From NCBI GenBank assembly GCA_023404715.1, contig JAEYAR010000178.1:1-46051 (forward strand): 46,051 bases of DNA, read 5' to 3'. This document shows, piece after piece, positions 1 to 8,673 of the stretch. The position numbers were made by a program, and so were the translations under genes. The notes below the pieces were generated by a model that did no database searches, was not told the DNA's origin, and saw only the letters and a program-made list of their open reading frames with translations. This DNA comes from Bacillota bacterium (lineage in GTDB: Bacteria; Bacillota; Clostridia; Christensenellales; Aristaeellaceae). Position 1 is the stretch's first letter; every line of letters starts with the position of its first letter.

Positions 1-1260
1 CCGCCGCGCCTCCTTCTGGCTCATGCGCGCATCCAGCGCCATGATGATCTCCAGCGGCGTGCGCTCCGGCTCCTCCCAGCGCAGCTCCTGCGCGTAATAG
101 GCGGTCCTGACCTGCGGCGCGAACGCAAAGCCGCCGCCGAGCGCGGGCAATTCGCCCACCAATGTGCGCAGCAGCGTGGATTTACCCACCCCGTTAAAGC
201 CCGTAATGGCGATCTTTTGCCCCCGCTGTACCGTAAAGCTCAGCGGCGGCAGCAGCGGATAGGCGTAGCCCACCTGGAGCGCGCGCACCTCCAGCGCCTG
301 CTGGGTCGAAAGGGGCGCCTGCGGGAACCCAAAGACCGGCTTCATCGTCGCGAACGTCGGCGGCGTGATGCGCTCCAGGCGTTCCAGCTGCTTTCTGCGC
401 CCCTGCGCCATGCGCGTGTTGACGCCCGCGATGTTGCGGCGGATGTACTCCTCCGTCCGCTTGATATACGCCTGCTGGGCGCTGTATTGGCGGATATGGT
501 CCTCGCGCAGGCGTTGCTTTTGCACGAGATAGTCGCTGTAGCGCCCGTGATACTTGCGCAGCGTGTTCGCCTCCACGTCGAGGATGCAGCCCGAGATGCG
601 CGCGAGGAACGCGTCGTCGTGCGAGACGACGACAAATGCGCCGGGGAATGCGTTCAGGGTTCCGGCGAGCCAGTCGACGTGCTCCTTATCCAGAAAGTTC
701 GTCGGCTCGTCGAGCAGCAGCACGTCCGGCTGCCCCAGCAACAGCTTGGCCAGGATGACCTTGGCGCGCTGTCCGCCGCTGAGCGCGCGAAGCGGACGCT
801 CCAGACCCAGGGCCGCGAGCCCCAGGCCGTCGCTTACGCGGGCGATGCGCGTGTTTGCCTCGTAAAAGCCCCGCGTCTCCAGCTGTTCGCGGCAACGCTC
901 CGCGCGCTCCAGCTCGCGCTCTTCCAGCGTTTGCGCATAGCGCTCATAGAGGGCGTTCATCCGCTCCTCCAGCGCATAAAGGCCCGCAAAGGCGGTGTGT
1001 AGGTAAGCTTTGATCGAAAGCGTTTCCTCTACCTGCGCGTATTGGTCCAGATGGCCTACGCCCACGCCTGCCTGCCAGCGGATATCTCCCTGGTCCAGCG
1101 CCAGCTCCCCCGTCAGCAGGCGAATCAGCGTGCTCTTGCCCGCGCCGTTCTGACCGACGACGCCCATATGCTCCTCCCGCTGCAGCGCGAAGGAGGCGTT
1201 CGTATACAGCACCTTGTCGCCATAGGCGTGCGACAGGCCCGTTACTTCCAGTAAACTCAT
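1..1260 (-). CDS. ABC-F family ATPase (C-terminus outside window)
   Basis: Soluble tandem-ATPase protein of the ABC-F family, which acts on the ribosome as a translation factor or antibiotic-protection factor rather than as a transporter. 420 codons are visible and the frame stays open at the left edge. The first nucleotide-binding domain has Walker A GQNGAGKST (residues 37-45), signature LSGGQ (160-164), Walker B LLLDEP (181-186) and a switch His in VVSHDD. A charged linker (about 220-300) precedes the second Walker A GFNGVGKST (354-362). There are no membrane segments. The ATG at 1258-1260 gives the classical N-terminus; its ribosome binding site is weak. A long leader with its own promoter and terminator precedes it, as in several antibiotic-responsive ABC-F genes. 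The subfamily cannot be told from this part. Confidence 0.93.
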   Translation of the reverse strand, partial: MSLLEVTGLSHAYGDKVLYTNASFALQREEHMGVVGQNGAGKSTLIRLLTGELALDQGDIRWQAGVGVGHLDQYAQVEETLSIKAYLHTAFAGLYALEERMNALYERYAQTLEERELERAERCREQLETRGFYEANTRIARVSDGLGLAALGLERPLRALSGGQRAKVILAKLLLGQPDVLLLDEPTNFLDKEHVDWLAGTLNAFPGAFVVVSHDDAFLARISGCILDVEANTLRKYHGRYSDYLVQKQRLREDHIRQYSAQQAYIKRTEEYIRRNIAGVNTRMAQGRRKQLERLERITPPTFATMKPVFGFPQAPLSTQQALEVRALQVGYAYPLLPPLSFTVQRGQKIAITGFNGVGKSTLLRTLVGELPALGGGFAFAPQVRTAYYAQELRWEEPERTPLEIIMALDARMSQKEARR

Positions 1261-1360
1261 ATTTCATACACTCTTTTCGATAAAAATAGGCGATTTGCAT
1301 TTCGGTGTTGTTTGGGGAGGCCGTGAGGCTTCCCCCCTTGGCGAAAACCCGTTTTACGCC

Positions 1361-1391
1361 AAAAAAAGCCGCGGACAAAACGTCCGCGGCT
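1361..1391 (-). terminator. intrinsic terminator in the ABC-F leader
   Basis: A perfect 10-bp GC-rich stem (positions 1367-1376 with 1382-1391, loop of 5) is followed on the minus strand by seven T (1361-1367). It lies about 100 nt upstream of the ABC-F start and about 220 nt downstream of that gene's promoter. It therefore probably works as an attenuator, and would also stop readthrough from lpdA. Confidence 0.85.
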
Positions 1392-1479
1392 ACAAAAAAA
1401 TCGCCCACACCGGCAAACAGGGTACAAAAACCAAGCGTACGCTATCGCCTACGCGCCCTGTCTTCCGATGAAAAGGGAG

Positions 1480-1524
1480 TCACGCTCCCGTTTTAGGCTC
1501 CGCACAACGCTTCATCGTTTCCAT
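1480..1524 (-). CDS. possible 14-residue leader peptide
   Basis: A short open frame (begins METMKRC, ends PKTGA, TGA at 1480-1482) lies in the ABC-F leader. Its start region is inside a long stem (about 1497-1508 with 1525-1536), and its stop sits in a small GGGAG/CTCCC hairpin followed by four T. This resembles leader peptides whose stalled translation relieves attenuation of resistance genes. No convincing ribosome binding site precedes the first ATG, although GGAAACG precedes the second in-frame ATG (1513-1515). Translation is an inference. Confidence 0.3.
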   Translation of the reverse strand: METMKRCAEPKTGA

Positions 1525-1614
1525 TTGCGCGGAGCTGATTCTTCTCGCCAATCGATCTGTGCGGTACATTGTACCAACGTCCTCTCTCGCGGCCTCGCCG
1601 CCGCTTCGCCCTGA

Positions 1615-1643
1615 ACGATAACAGATCGCGCTGCGATTGTCAA
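1615..1643 (-). promoter_or_regulatory. promoter for ABC-F leader
   Basis: Minus strand: -35 TTGACA (1638-1643), 17-bp spacer, -10 TATCGT (1615-1620) with an upstream TG. It lies just beyond the end of lpdA and gives the ABC-F gene an independent transcript with a leader of about 350 nt. Confidence 0.7.
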
Positions 1644-1671
1644 GCAAATTATTTTCGAGGCGGCGCGGTTC

Positions 1672-3057
1672 TCACCGGTGCGGTTTTACCGGCGCGGCGT
1701 GGATCGCCCGGCCTTCCACGGCCTCCAACGCCTCGGTGATCGCCTCCTCAAAAGTCGGGTGCGCCCGCACCGCCAGCAGCATCTGCGCGCGCGTCAGCCC
1801 CGCGGCGATGGCGGCGTTCATCTCGCCGATCATATCCGTCGCCCGCTCGCACATCATCTGCGCGCCGAGCAGCGCGTCCGTCTCCTCGTCCACCACGACC
1901 TTGACGAACCCGCGCGCGCCGCCCGCGATCTGTGTGCGCCCGTTCGCGCCCATCAGCGCCTTGCCCGTCTTTACCCGAAGCCCTCGCGCCTTCGCCTCGT
2001 CCGCCGTCAGGCCCACGCTGGCGATCTCCGGGCGCGTGTAGACGCACGAGGGGATGAGATCCAGCCGCAGGCCGCATCTCTCCCCCGCCAGGACCTCCAC
2101 GCAGGCGATGCCCTGGGCTGATGCCGCGTGCGCCAGCTGCACGCCGCCGGTCACGTCGCCGATGGCGTAGACGCCCGGCTCGCTCGTCTCAAAGCGCTCG
2201 TTTACGCGGATGCGTCCGCGCTCCATTTCGAGGGAAAAGCCCTCGCCGAAGAGCCCCTGCGTGTTCGGCCTGCGTCCCACGGCCGCGAGCACAGCCTGCG
2301 CCTCGCAAGCGGACGGTTTGCCCTTGACCTCAAACTCGACCCTGACGCCTGCATCGCAGCGGCAAATGCGCGTAACGCGCGCGCCCGTGTGCACCTTGGC
2401 GCCGCCCTTTTTGAGGTTCATCGCCGCGCTCTGGCCAAACTCTCGGTCGAGCAGCGGCAGCAGGCGGTCCATGGCCTCGATCACGCAGACCTCCCGCTTA
2501 AAGCCGGCGAGCAGGGAGGCGAACTCCACCCCGATGACGCCCCCGCCGATGATGGCAAGGCTCTCCGGCAGGCGCTGCGCACAGAGCAGGTCGTCGCTCG
2601 TCACCGCCAGCTCGATGCCCTCGATGGGCGGCAGCGCAGGCACGGACCCGGTCGCGATGAGGATGTGCTCCGCCTCGACGACCGCTTCGCCTACGCGCAC
2701 GCGCCGTCCCGGCTCGATCACGCCCTGCCCCTGCAGGAGGGCGATCCGGTTCGCCTTTACGAGCTGCGCGATGCCTGAGCGCAGGTTTTCCACCACCGCG
2801 TCCTTGCGCGCGAACATCGCCGCCTCGTCCAGCGTAACCTCGCCCGTCCGGACGCCCAGCGCCGCGCCCGCCTTCGCCTCTTCATAGACCTCCGCCGTGT
2901 GCAGCAGCGCCTTCGTGGGGATGCATCCCCGGTTCAGGCAGGTGCCGCCCAGGGCGTCCTTTTCCACCAGCGCGACCTCCATGCCCAGCTGCGATGCGCG
3001 GATGGCGGCCTCGTAACCGCCCGGCCCCGCGCCGATGACGGCCAATTGAACCTGCAT
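1672..3057 (-). CDS. lpdA: dihydrolipoyl dehydrogenase (L protein)
   Basis: Flavoprotein that reoxidises the dihydrolipoyl arm of the H protein with NAD+, closing the glycine-cleavage cycle. 461 residues, normal for the family. It has the N-terminal FAD fold IGAGPGGYEAA (8-18), redox-active disulfide GGTCLNRGC (Cys40/Cys45), NAD fold IIGGGVIGVE, the second FAD motif YAIGDV, and C-terminal HPTFEE with the catalytic His-Glu pair. There is no fused lipoyl domain. The start at 3055-3057 is fixed by GGGAGG about 7 nt upstream; longer in-frame readings run into lplA and are not coding. It is the last gene of the gcv operon, 20 nt after lplA. Confidence 0.96.
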   Translation of the reverse strand: MQVQLAVIGAGPGGYEAAIRASQLGMEVALVEKDALGGTCLNRGCIPTKALLHTAEVYEEAKAGAALGVRTGEVTLDEAAMFARKDAVVENLRSGIAQLVKANRIALLQGQGVIEPGRRVRVGEAVVEAEHILIATGSVPALPPIEGIELAVTSDDLLCAQRLPESLAIIGGGVIGVEFASLLAGFKREVCVIEAMDRLLPLLDREFGQSAAMNLKKGGAKVHTGARVTRICRCDAGVRVEFEVKGKPSACEAQAVLAAVGRRPNTQGLFGEGFSLEMERGRIRVNERFETSEPGVYAIGDVTGGVQLAHAASAQGIACVEVLAGERCGLRLDLIPSCVYTRPEIASVGLTADEAKARGLRVKTGKALMGANGRTQIAGGARGFVKVVVDEETDALLGAQMMCERATDMIGEMNAAIAAGLTRAQMLLAVRAHPTFEEAITEALEAVEGRAIHAAPVKPHR

Positions 3058-3077
3058 GTCGTTCCCTCCCGCCTCTT

Positions 3078-4067
3078 TTAAAACGCTTGTTCCATCAATA
3101 ACGCCAGCGCGTCCGCCGCCAGGGCCTCGTCCTCCTGCCTGAGCGGCGCGAGCGCGGCCCGAAGGGCCTCCGCGTCCAGCGGACAGCCGGAAAGCAGCCC
3201 GGCGATGCGCTGGATCTGCGCGGCGTCCATACCGTCGGAGTAGCAGGCGCAGTCCCGCACGCGCCCCGACTCCACCTGCAGGCAGATCTCCAGCGCGCCC
3301 CAGGCAAAGCGGCGCCGCGCGCGCCAGGTAAAGGGGATGCGCCGCCCGAAGGTCCAATCCCATGCGCCGAATTGCCCCTTCAGCGCGCGGATGCGCTGCG
3401 TATTCAGCGCCGTCTGCGGTATGCGCTCCGGCGCGCGGCCGTAGACCTCGCCCAGCGCCGTGATCAGGGCGTCGCGCAACGATTGCACCGTGATCCGCGG
3501 GCAGAGCTCCCCCAGGTTTACCACGCGCGCCGGCACCGACGGGACGCCCTTGCCCGCCAGCTTTTGCGGGTCCACGTTCAGATACCGGCTCATCTGCGCA
3601 ATATCGACCTGAATCAGCAGCGTGCCGTGGTGATAGGCCCGCCCGCCGTGCCTGTAAAAGGCGTTTCCCGAAAACTTGCGCCCGTCTATTTCGATGTCGT
3701 TTCGTCCGGTCGTGCGCGCGTCCAACCCAAAGGAGCGCACCGCGCGCACGATTACCTGTTGCTGGCGGCTCAGGTCGTAATCCGCCTCGCGCAGGATGAA
3801 CGTAAAGTTCAGGTTGCCCAGGTCGTGGTAGACCGCCCCGCCGCCCGAAAGACGGCGGACGAGATGTCCGCCGTCCTCTCTGAGCTGCGCCACGCGGCAT
3901 TCTTGCCAGGCGTTTTGATTGCGCCCGATCACGACCGTGCGCGCGTTTTGCCACAGATACAGGATGCACGCATCCTCCGGCACGGTCTCGAGCCAATACG
4001 CCTCGACAGCGAGGTTGTGCACAGGGTCCGTATCGCAGGCCGTATAGACGTACGTCCTTTGAATCAT
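3078..4067 (-). CDS. lplA: lipoate-protein ligase A
   Basis: Attaches lipoate, via lipoyl-AMP, to the acceptor lysine of lipoyl domains. In this operon the obvious client is GcvH. 329 residues with the ligase signature RRLSGGGAVYHD (71-82) and the catalytic lysine in DIEIDGRKFSGNA (Lys131), followed by the C-terminal accessory domain. Its ATG overlaps the gcvPB stop by 4 nt (ATGA), so translation is coupled. Having the ligase inside the operon ties H-protein maturation to the glycine signal. Confidence 0.94.
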   Translation of the reverse strand: MIQRTYVYTACDTDPVHNLAVEAYWLETVPEDACILYLWQNARTVVIGRNQNAWQECRVAQLREDGGHLVRRLSGGGAVYHDLGNLNFTFILREADYDLSRQQQVIVRAVRSFGLDARTTGRNDIEIDGRKFSGNAFYRHGGRAYHHGTLLIQVDIAQMSRYLNVDPQKLAGKGVPSVPARVVNLGELCPRITVQSLRDALITALGEVYGRAPERIPQTALNTQRIRALKGQFGAWDWTFGRRIPFTWRARRRFAWGALEICLQVESGRVRDCACYSDGMDAAQIQRIAGLLSGCPLDAEALRAALAPLRQEDEALAADALALLMEQAF

Positions 4068-5476
4068 GGGAAGTCAAACCTCAGCTTCGGGCTGCGCGCG
4101 GCGTTTACCTCGTCCAGACGGCGTACCGGCGTGTGCAAGGGGCTTTCGTGCAGCGCCTGCGGGTTCTCTCTCGCCTCCCCGGCGAGGGCGAGCAGCACCG
4201 ATACGGCCTCGTCCAGCGTCTCGCGGCTCTCCGTCTCCGTGGGTTCGACCATCAGGGCCTCGTGCACGATGAGCGGGAAGTACATCGTCGGCGGGTGGAT
4301 GCCCGCGTCGAGCAGGCCCTTGGCCACGTCCAGCGCGCTCACGCCCGTCTCCTTCTTCATGCGCTCCAGCGTCATCACGAACTCGTGCATGCAGATGCGC
4401 TCATACGCCATGTCGTACGCGCCTTTCAGTCCGTGCATCATGTAATTGGCGTTCAGCACGGCGTTTTCCGCCGCCTCGCGGATGCCCGAGGCGCCCAGGG
4501 TCAGGATGTAGCACAGCGCCTTGAGGGTGACGCCGAAGTTGCCATAAAACGCGCGCACCTGGCCCACGCTCTTCTCGCCCGGCCGCTCGCCCAGGCGGCT
4601 GGCGGGCAGAAAGGGCGCAAGAAACGCCTTGCAGCCCACAGGGCCGCTGCCCGGCCCGCCGCCGCCGTGCGGGGTGGAGAACGTCTTATGCAGGTTCAGG
4701 TGCACCACGTCAAAGCCCATGTCGCCCGGGCGCACCACGCCCATGATGGCGTTCAGGTTCGCGCCGTCGTAATAGCACAGGCCGCCCGCCTCGTGCACGA
4801 TGCGCGTGATTTTCAGGATGTTTTCGTCGAACAGGCCGACCGTGTTGGGGTTGGTCAGCATCAGGCCCGCGGTATCGGGCCCGACGGCCGCGCGCAGCGC
4901 CTCGACGTCCACGCACCCGTCCGCGGCGGAGGGGATGTTCACCACCGTATAGCCCGCCATCGTCGCGCTCGCCGGGTTCGTGCCGTGCGCGGAATCGGGC
5001 ACGATGATCTTCGTGCGCGCCGCGTCGCCGCGGTCCTTATGGTACGCCTTGACGAGCAAAAGGCCCGTGAACTCGCCGTGCGCGCCCGCTGCGGGCTGAA
5101 AGGTCATGTCGTCCATGCCCGTGATCTCGCATAGATACGTCCGCGCAAGCTCCAGCGCCTCGCGGCAGCCGGCCGCCGTCTCCGGGCGCTGCAGCGGATG
5201 CACGCCCGTAAAGCCCGGCAGGGCGGCGATCTCCTCGTCGATGCGCGGGTTATACTTCATCGTGCACGAGCCCAGCGGGTAAAACCCGTTGCACACGCCG
5301 TGCGTCCGGCGCGACAGCGCGGCGTAATGCCGGTCGATATCGCACTCCGCCGCCTGCGGCAGGCGCAGGGGCGCCTCGCGCCGCATCTCCTGCGGCAGCT
5401 CCGTTCCCGGCACGTCCGAGGGCGGCAGGATCGATAGCCCGCGCCCCTCGCGGCTCTTCTCAAAGATCAGCTTCAT
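4064..5476 (-). CDS. gcvPB: glycine dehydrogenase (decarboxylating) subunit 2
   Basis: Catalytic PLP-binding half of the split P protein, which decarboxylates glycine and loads the aminomethyl group on lipoyl-GcvH. 470 residues. The PLP lysine is in HLNLHKTFSTPHGGGG (Lys264), followed by the family's glycine-rich loop. SCTMKYNP near residue 70 and DSAHGTNPAS near 161 are also typical of subunit 2. The start at 5474-5476 overlaps the gcvPA stop (ATGA). The longer open frame upstream is a shadow of gcvPA. Confidence 0.96.
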   Translation of the reverse strand: MKLIFEKSREGRGLSILPPSDVPGTELPQEMRREAPLRLPQAAECDIDRHYAALSRRTHGVCNGFYPLGSCTMKYNPRIDEEIAALPGFTGVHPLQRPETAAGCREALELARTYLCEITGMDDMTFQPAAGAHGEFTGLLLVKAYHKDRGDAARTKIIVPDSAHGTNPASATMAGYTVVNIPSAADGCVDVEALRAAVGPDTAGLMLTNPNTVGLFDENILKITRIVHEAGGLCYYDGANLNAIMGVVRPGDMGFDVVHLNLHKTFSTPHGGGGPGSGPVGCKAFLAPFLPASRLGERPGEKSVGQVRAFYGNFGVTLKALCYILTLGASGIREAAENAVLNANYMMHGLKGAYDMAYERICMHEFVMTLERMKKETGVSALDVAKGLLDAGIHPPTMYFPLIVHEALMVEPTETESRETLDEAVSVLLALAGEARENPQALHESPLHTPVRRLDEVNAARSPKLRFDFP

Positions 5477-6786
5477 GAAAGCACCTCCCGCACGATGGCC
5501 GCCGCCCGGTCCATCTTGGCCCTGTCCGCCTGCTCCGTCGCGCACCAGAGGATGCCGCCTTGCACGGGCAGGCCGCCCAGGATGCCCTCCGCCTCCAGCG
5601 CGGCCAGCAGGCGCTCCGGCTCCACGGGGCAGGCGGTCACGAACTCGTGGAAGAAGGGCGCGCTGCCCACGCGTTTCAGGCCCGCCGCCGCCAACGCCTG
5701 CTGCAGGTAATGCGCGTTGTCCATGCAGCGCTGCGCCACCTCGCGCAGCCCCTGCGGCCCCATCGCGGTCAGGTAAGCCCCGGCCGTCAGCGCGCAGAGC
5801 GCCTCGTTGGAGCATACGTTGCTGCTCGCCTTTTCGCGGCGGATGTGCTGCTCGCGCGCCTGCAGCGTCAGGACGAACGCGCGCTTTCCGTCCACGTCCA
5901 CCGTCTCGCCCACGATGCGGCCGGGCAGCTTGCGCATCATCTGCTGCTTGCAGGTCATCACGCCCAGGTACGGCCCGCCGTAGGAAAGCGGCATGCCCAG
6001 GGGCTGCCCCTCGGCCACGGCGATGTCCGCGCCCAGCTCGCCGGGCGTCTTCATCAGGGCGAGTGCCATCGGGTTGCAGGAGAGCACCGCCTTCGCGCCC
6101 GCCTCGTGCGCCGCGGCGACCGCCGCGCCCGCGTCCTCGAGCGCGCCGTAAAAATTGGGCGTCTGCACGATGACGCAGGCCGTCTGCTCCGTGAGCCGCG
6201 CGCGAAGCGCGTCCAGATCCGTCACGCCGTCCTTTTCCGGGATCACCTGAAAGGGGGCGTTCGCCGCCTCGCAGTAGGTGCGAACGGTCGCGATGACGTC
6301 CGGATGCGCGGTGGCGGTGATGAGCGTCACGTTGCGCTTTCGCTCGCGGCACATGGCCGCCGCCTCGGCGGCGGCGCTCGCGCCGTCATACACGGACGCG
6401 TTGCTCACGTCCATGCCCGTGAGAACGCACATCATGGTCTGATATTCGAAGATCGACTGCAGGATGCCCTGGCTGATCTCCGCCTGATAGGGGGTGTAGG
6501 CGGTCACGAACTCCTCGCGCGAGGAGACCGTCCTGACGATGGAAGGGATGTAATGGCTGTAGGCGCCCGCGCCGCGCAGGATCACGGGAAACACGCGGTT
6601 TTTCGCCGCAAGCTCCTCCATGCGCGCGCGCAGCCGCATTTCGCCCAGGCCCTCCGGCAGGTCGAGCGGTTTCTTGAGGAGCACCTCGTCCGGCACATCC
6701 CTGTACAGATCCGTCATCTGCGCAAGGCCGATGGCCGACAGCATCTCCTCCCGCTCCCGCACGGTACCGGGAACGTAGCTGCCCAT
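5473..6786 (-). CDS. gcvPA: glycine dehydrogenase (decarboxylating) subunit 1
   Basis: Partner half of the two-subunit P protein found in Firmicutes, archaea and many anaerobes. 437 residues starting MGSYVPGT. The opening region (AIGLAQMTDLYRDVP), YTPYQAEISQGILQ and the PLP-fold core lacking the Schiff-base lysine fit subunit 1. GAGGAGG 6 nt before the ATG at 6784-6786 fixes the start; a longer reading with an unrelated N-terminus is rejected. It lies 1 nt after gcvH and overlaps gcvPB by 4 nt. Confidence 0.96.
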   Translation of the reverse strand: MGSYVPGTVREREEMLSAIGLAQMTDLYRDVPDEVLLKKPLDLPEGLGEMRLRARMEELAAKNRVFPVILRGAGAYSHYIPSIVRTVSSREEFVTAYTPYQAEISQGILQSIFEYQTMMCVLTGMDVSNASVYDGASAAAEAAAMCRERKRNVTLITATAHPDVIATVRTYCEAANAPFQVIPEKDGVTDLDALRARLTEQTACVIVQTPNFYGALEDAGAAVAAAHEAGAKAVLSCNPMALALMKTPGELGADIAVAEGQPLGMPLSYGGPYLGVMTCKQQMMRKLPGRIVGETVDVDGKRAFVLTLQAREQHIRREKASSNVCSNEALCALTAGAYLTAMGPQGLREVAQRCMDNAHYLQQALAAAGLKRVGSAPFFHEFVTACPVEPERLLAALEAEGILGGLPVQGGILWCATEQADRAKMDRAAAIVREVLS

Positions 6787-6787
6787 A

Positions 6788-7168
6788 TTACGCCTCCTCG
6801 CTGAGCAACCGCTCGTACGCATCCGCCGTCAGCAAGCCCTCCGGCTCCGCCGCCAGCTCGATGCGCACCATCCAGGCGGCGTAGGCGTCCTCGTTGATGC
6901 GCTGGGGCGCGTCGAGCAGCTCGGCGTTGACCTCCGTCACCCTGCCGCTGACCGGGCTGTATACGTCGCTGACCGCCTTGACGGATTCCACGTCCGCGAA
7001 CGTCTCGCCCGCGGCGACGTCGTCGCCCTCCCCGGGCAGGTTGACGAAGACCAGGTCGCCCAGCGCCTCCTGCGCGTGGTCGGTCAGGCCGATCTCGACG
7101 ATATGGTCCGGCAGCCTGCGCACCCACTCGTGCGACTTGGTGTAGGAAAGCTCCGCGGGAATGTTCAT
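6788..7168 (-). CDS. gcvH: glycine cleavage system H protein
   Basis: Small lipoyl carrier that shuttles the aminomethyl intermediate between P, T and L proteins. 126 residues, normal length. The lipoylation lysine is Lys64 in DVESVKAVSD, followed by YSPVSG. KSHEW near the N-terminus and GLTDHAQEALGD are also diagnostic. AGGAGGA precedes the ATG at 7166-7168. Confidence 0.97.
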   Translation of the reverse strand: MNIPAELSYTKSHEWVRRLPDHIVEIGLTDHAQEALGDLVFVNLPGEGDDVAAGETFADVESVKAVSDVYSPVSGRVTEVNAELLDAPQRINEDAYAAWMVRIELAAEPEGLLTADAYERLLSEEA

Positions 7169-7206
7169 AATGGGTTCCTCCTCTTGATTCCTTTTTATTT
7201 TCAGGC

Positions 7207-8304
7207 TCACGCCTTCTTGGGTTTCTTGTAAAACGGCAGGGGCACGACCTTCGCCCCGATCCGGCGGCCGCGCACGTCGACCTCCAGCGCAGTGCCCGGC
7301 GCGCTGTGCGCGATATCCACCAGGGCCATCGCCACCGCGCGGGCGAGGAACGGGCAATGCGTGCCCGACGTGGTCTCGCCGATCCGCTCGCCCTCCAAGT
7401 ATACGCCGCAGTGCTCGCGCGCGATGCCGCGCCCGGTCATCTCCAGCCCTACGCGGGCGATCTTCGGCGCGCCCCGCTCTGCCATGGCCGCCTGCCCGAT
7501 GAAGGGCACGCCCTTCTCCGGCTTGACGAAGACACCAAGCCCTGTCTCCAGCGGGGTGATCCCGTCGTTCATCTCGTGCCCATATAGCGGCATCGCCGCC
7601 TCCAGGCGCAGCGTGTCGCGCGCGCCCAGCCCGCAGGGGATCAGGCCGTCCGCCGCGCCCGCTTGCAGCAGCGCGTCCCACAGCCCCGGCGCGTCCTCGT
7701 TCGCGCAGTAGAGCTCAAAGCCGTCCTCGCCGGTATAGCCGGTCTTGGAGATCAGGCAGGAGACGCCCGCCACGTCCTTTTTCACCGTGAAGCTGTAGTA
7801 TTTTGGGGGGATATTCTCCTCCGCCGTCAGCCGGGCGAGGATGGCCCGCGCCCTGGGCCCCTGCAGGGCCAGCTGCGCCACGCCGTCGGAGATGTCCGTC
7901 AGCTGCGCGTCGCCCGCAAGGTGCGCGCGCATCCAGGCCACGTCCTTCTCGCGGTTGGCCGCGTTGACGACGACGAGGTAGCATTCGTCCGCCAGCTTGT
8001 AGGCGATCAGGTCGTCGACCACGCCGCCCTGCTCGTTGCACATCGGGCTGTAGCGCACGCGCCCCGTTTCCATGCCGCTCATGTCGTTGGTGAAAAGACG
8101 CTGTAGGTTGTACAGCGCGTCCGCCCCCTTGAGGATGACCTCGCCCATGTGCGATACGTCGAACAGCCCGCAGGCCGTGCGCACCGCCATATGCTCGGCG
8201 ATCACGCCCGACCCATACTGTACGGGCAAGAGGTAGCCTGCGAAGGGAACGATCTTGCCGCCCGCGCGCTCGTGGCATGCGTATAGCGGCGTCTTTTTTT
8301 CCAT
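7207..8304 (-). CDS. gcvT: aminomethyltransferase (T protein)
   Basis: Transfers the methylene carbon from aminomethyl-lipoyl-GcvH to tetrahydrofolate and releases ammonia. 365 residues. Features are the N-terminal FAGYLLPVQY, FDVSHMGE, the folate-site region around YTGEDGFE, GLGARDTLRLEAAM, and the C-terminal barrel with TSGTHCPF. The ATG at 8302-8304 follows GAGGG. It is the first gene of the operon, directly downstream of the glycine riboswitch terminator. The much longer open frame upstream crosses the riboswitch and is not coding. Confidence 0.96.
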   Translation of the reverse strand: MEKKTPLYACHERAGGKIVPFAGYLLPVQYGSGVIAEHMAVRTACGLFDVSHMGEVILKGADALYNLQRLFTNDMSGMETGRVRYSPMCNEQGGVVDDLIAYKLADECYLVVVNAANREKDVAWMRAHLAGDAQLTDISDGVAQLALQGPRARAILARLTAEENIPPKYYSFTVKKDVAGVSCLISKTGYTGEDGFELYCANEDAPGLWDALLQAGAADGLIPCGLGARDTLRLEAAMPLYGHEMNDGITPLETGLGVFVKPEKGVPFIGQAAMAERGAPKIARVGLEMTGRGIAREHCGVYLEGERIGETTSGTHCPFLARAVAMALVDIAHSAPGTALEVDVRGRRIGAKVVPLPFYKKPKKA

Positions 8305-8354
8305 GGAGCATCCCTCACTTCGTCTTTTTCTTGTCGATAGCCCTGCGAAACATA

Positions 8355-8390
8355 CAAAAGAGGCGCACGACGAATACGTCCTACGCCTCT
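8355..8390 (-). terminator. riboswitch-controlled terminator
   Basis: A 14-bp stem with one mismatch and a TATT loop (8359-8390) is followed on the minus strand by TTTTG. Its 5' arm shares bases with the 3' side of P1 of aptamer 2 (8387-8391). Folding of the ligand-bound aptamer would therefore block the terminator: an ON switch for gcvT onward. Confidence 0.85.
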
Positions 8391-8541
8391 GTTTTGTTAC
8401 CTGAAAGATTCCCCGACGAGCGCCGGGTTGCTTCTTCGGTGCATCGCTGCTCTCCAGAGTTTCGTCCGGAGCGGGTCTTTTTGCCTGAGAGTTTGCTGCT
8501 CTTCCCCTTCGGCGCCGCATGCGCGGTCTCTCCCCGTTCCA
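8386..8541 (-). ncRNA. tandem glycine riboswitch
   Basis: Two adjacent glycine aptamers precede gcvT. Aptamer 1 (about 8467-8541) contains GGGGAGAGACC and the CTCTCAGGCAAAAAGACC core. Aptamer 2 (about 8386-8466) contains TCTGGAGAGCAGC, GCACCGAAG and the variant core TCTTTCAGGTAACAAAACAGAG. A linker of a few bases joins them. In this well-known class glycine binding activates downstream catabolic genes, which fits the overlap between aptamer 2 P1 and the terminator stem. Confidence 0.93.
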
Positions 8542-8568
8542 TCGTCCGATATGCGGTTTTCTATCTCT

Positions 8569-8597
8569 TATATACCATCCCCGTGCGCATCTGTCAA
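8569..8597 (-). promoter_or_regulatory. promoter of the gcv operon
   Basis: Minus strand: -35 TTGACA (8592-8597), 17-bp spacer, -10 TATATA (8569-8574). Transcription would begin around 8562, just before the first aptamer. Confidence 0.85.
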
Positions 8598-8673
8598 TCC
8601 TTTTAGGCAATTTCCCTATATTCTTTTGCATTCCTTTCCCTCCTTCTGACGCATGACGGAGGGCGCCTAGCAG

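Noticed and set aside
217..1002. Long plus-strand open frame opposite the ABC-F gene
   Set aside because: Low-complexity Arg/Ala/Leu-rich translation typical of antisense frames in GC-rich genes; the minus strand carries complete ABC-F motifs.
1381..1610. T-box riboswitch in the ABC-F leader
   Set aside because: No T-box sequence (AGGGTGGNACCGCG-like) or specifier-loop layout was found; ABC-F genes are not usual T-box targets.
3058..4077. N-terminal extension of lpdA to 801 residues
   Set aside because: It reads through lplA in another frame and lacks similarity to any dehydrogenase; GGGAGG places the start at 3057.
5560..6804. 414-codon plus-strand open frame opposite gcvPA
   Set aside because: Antisense shadow: His/Arg-rich, no family features, while the minus strand encodes gcvPA.
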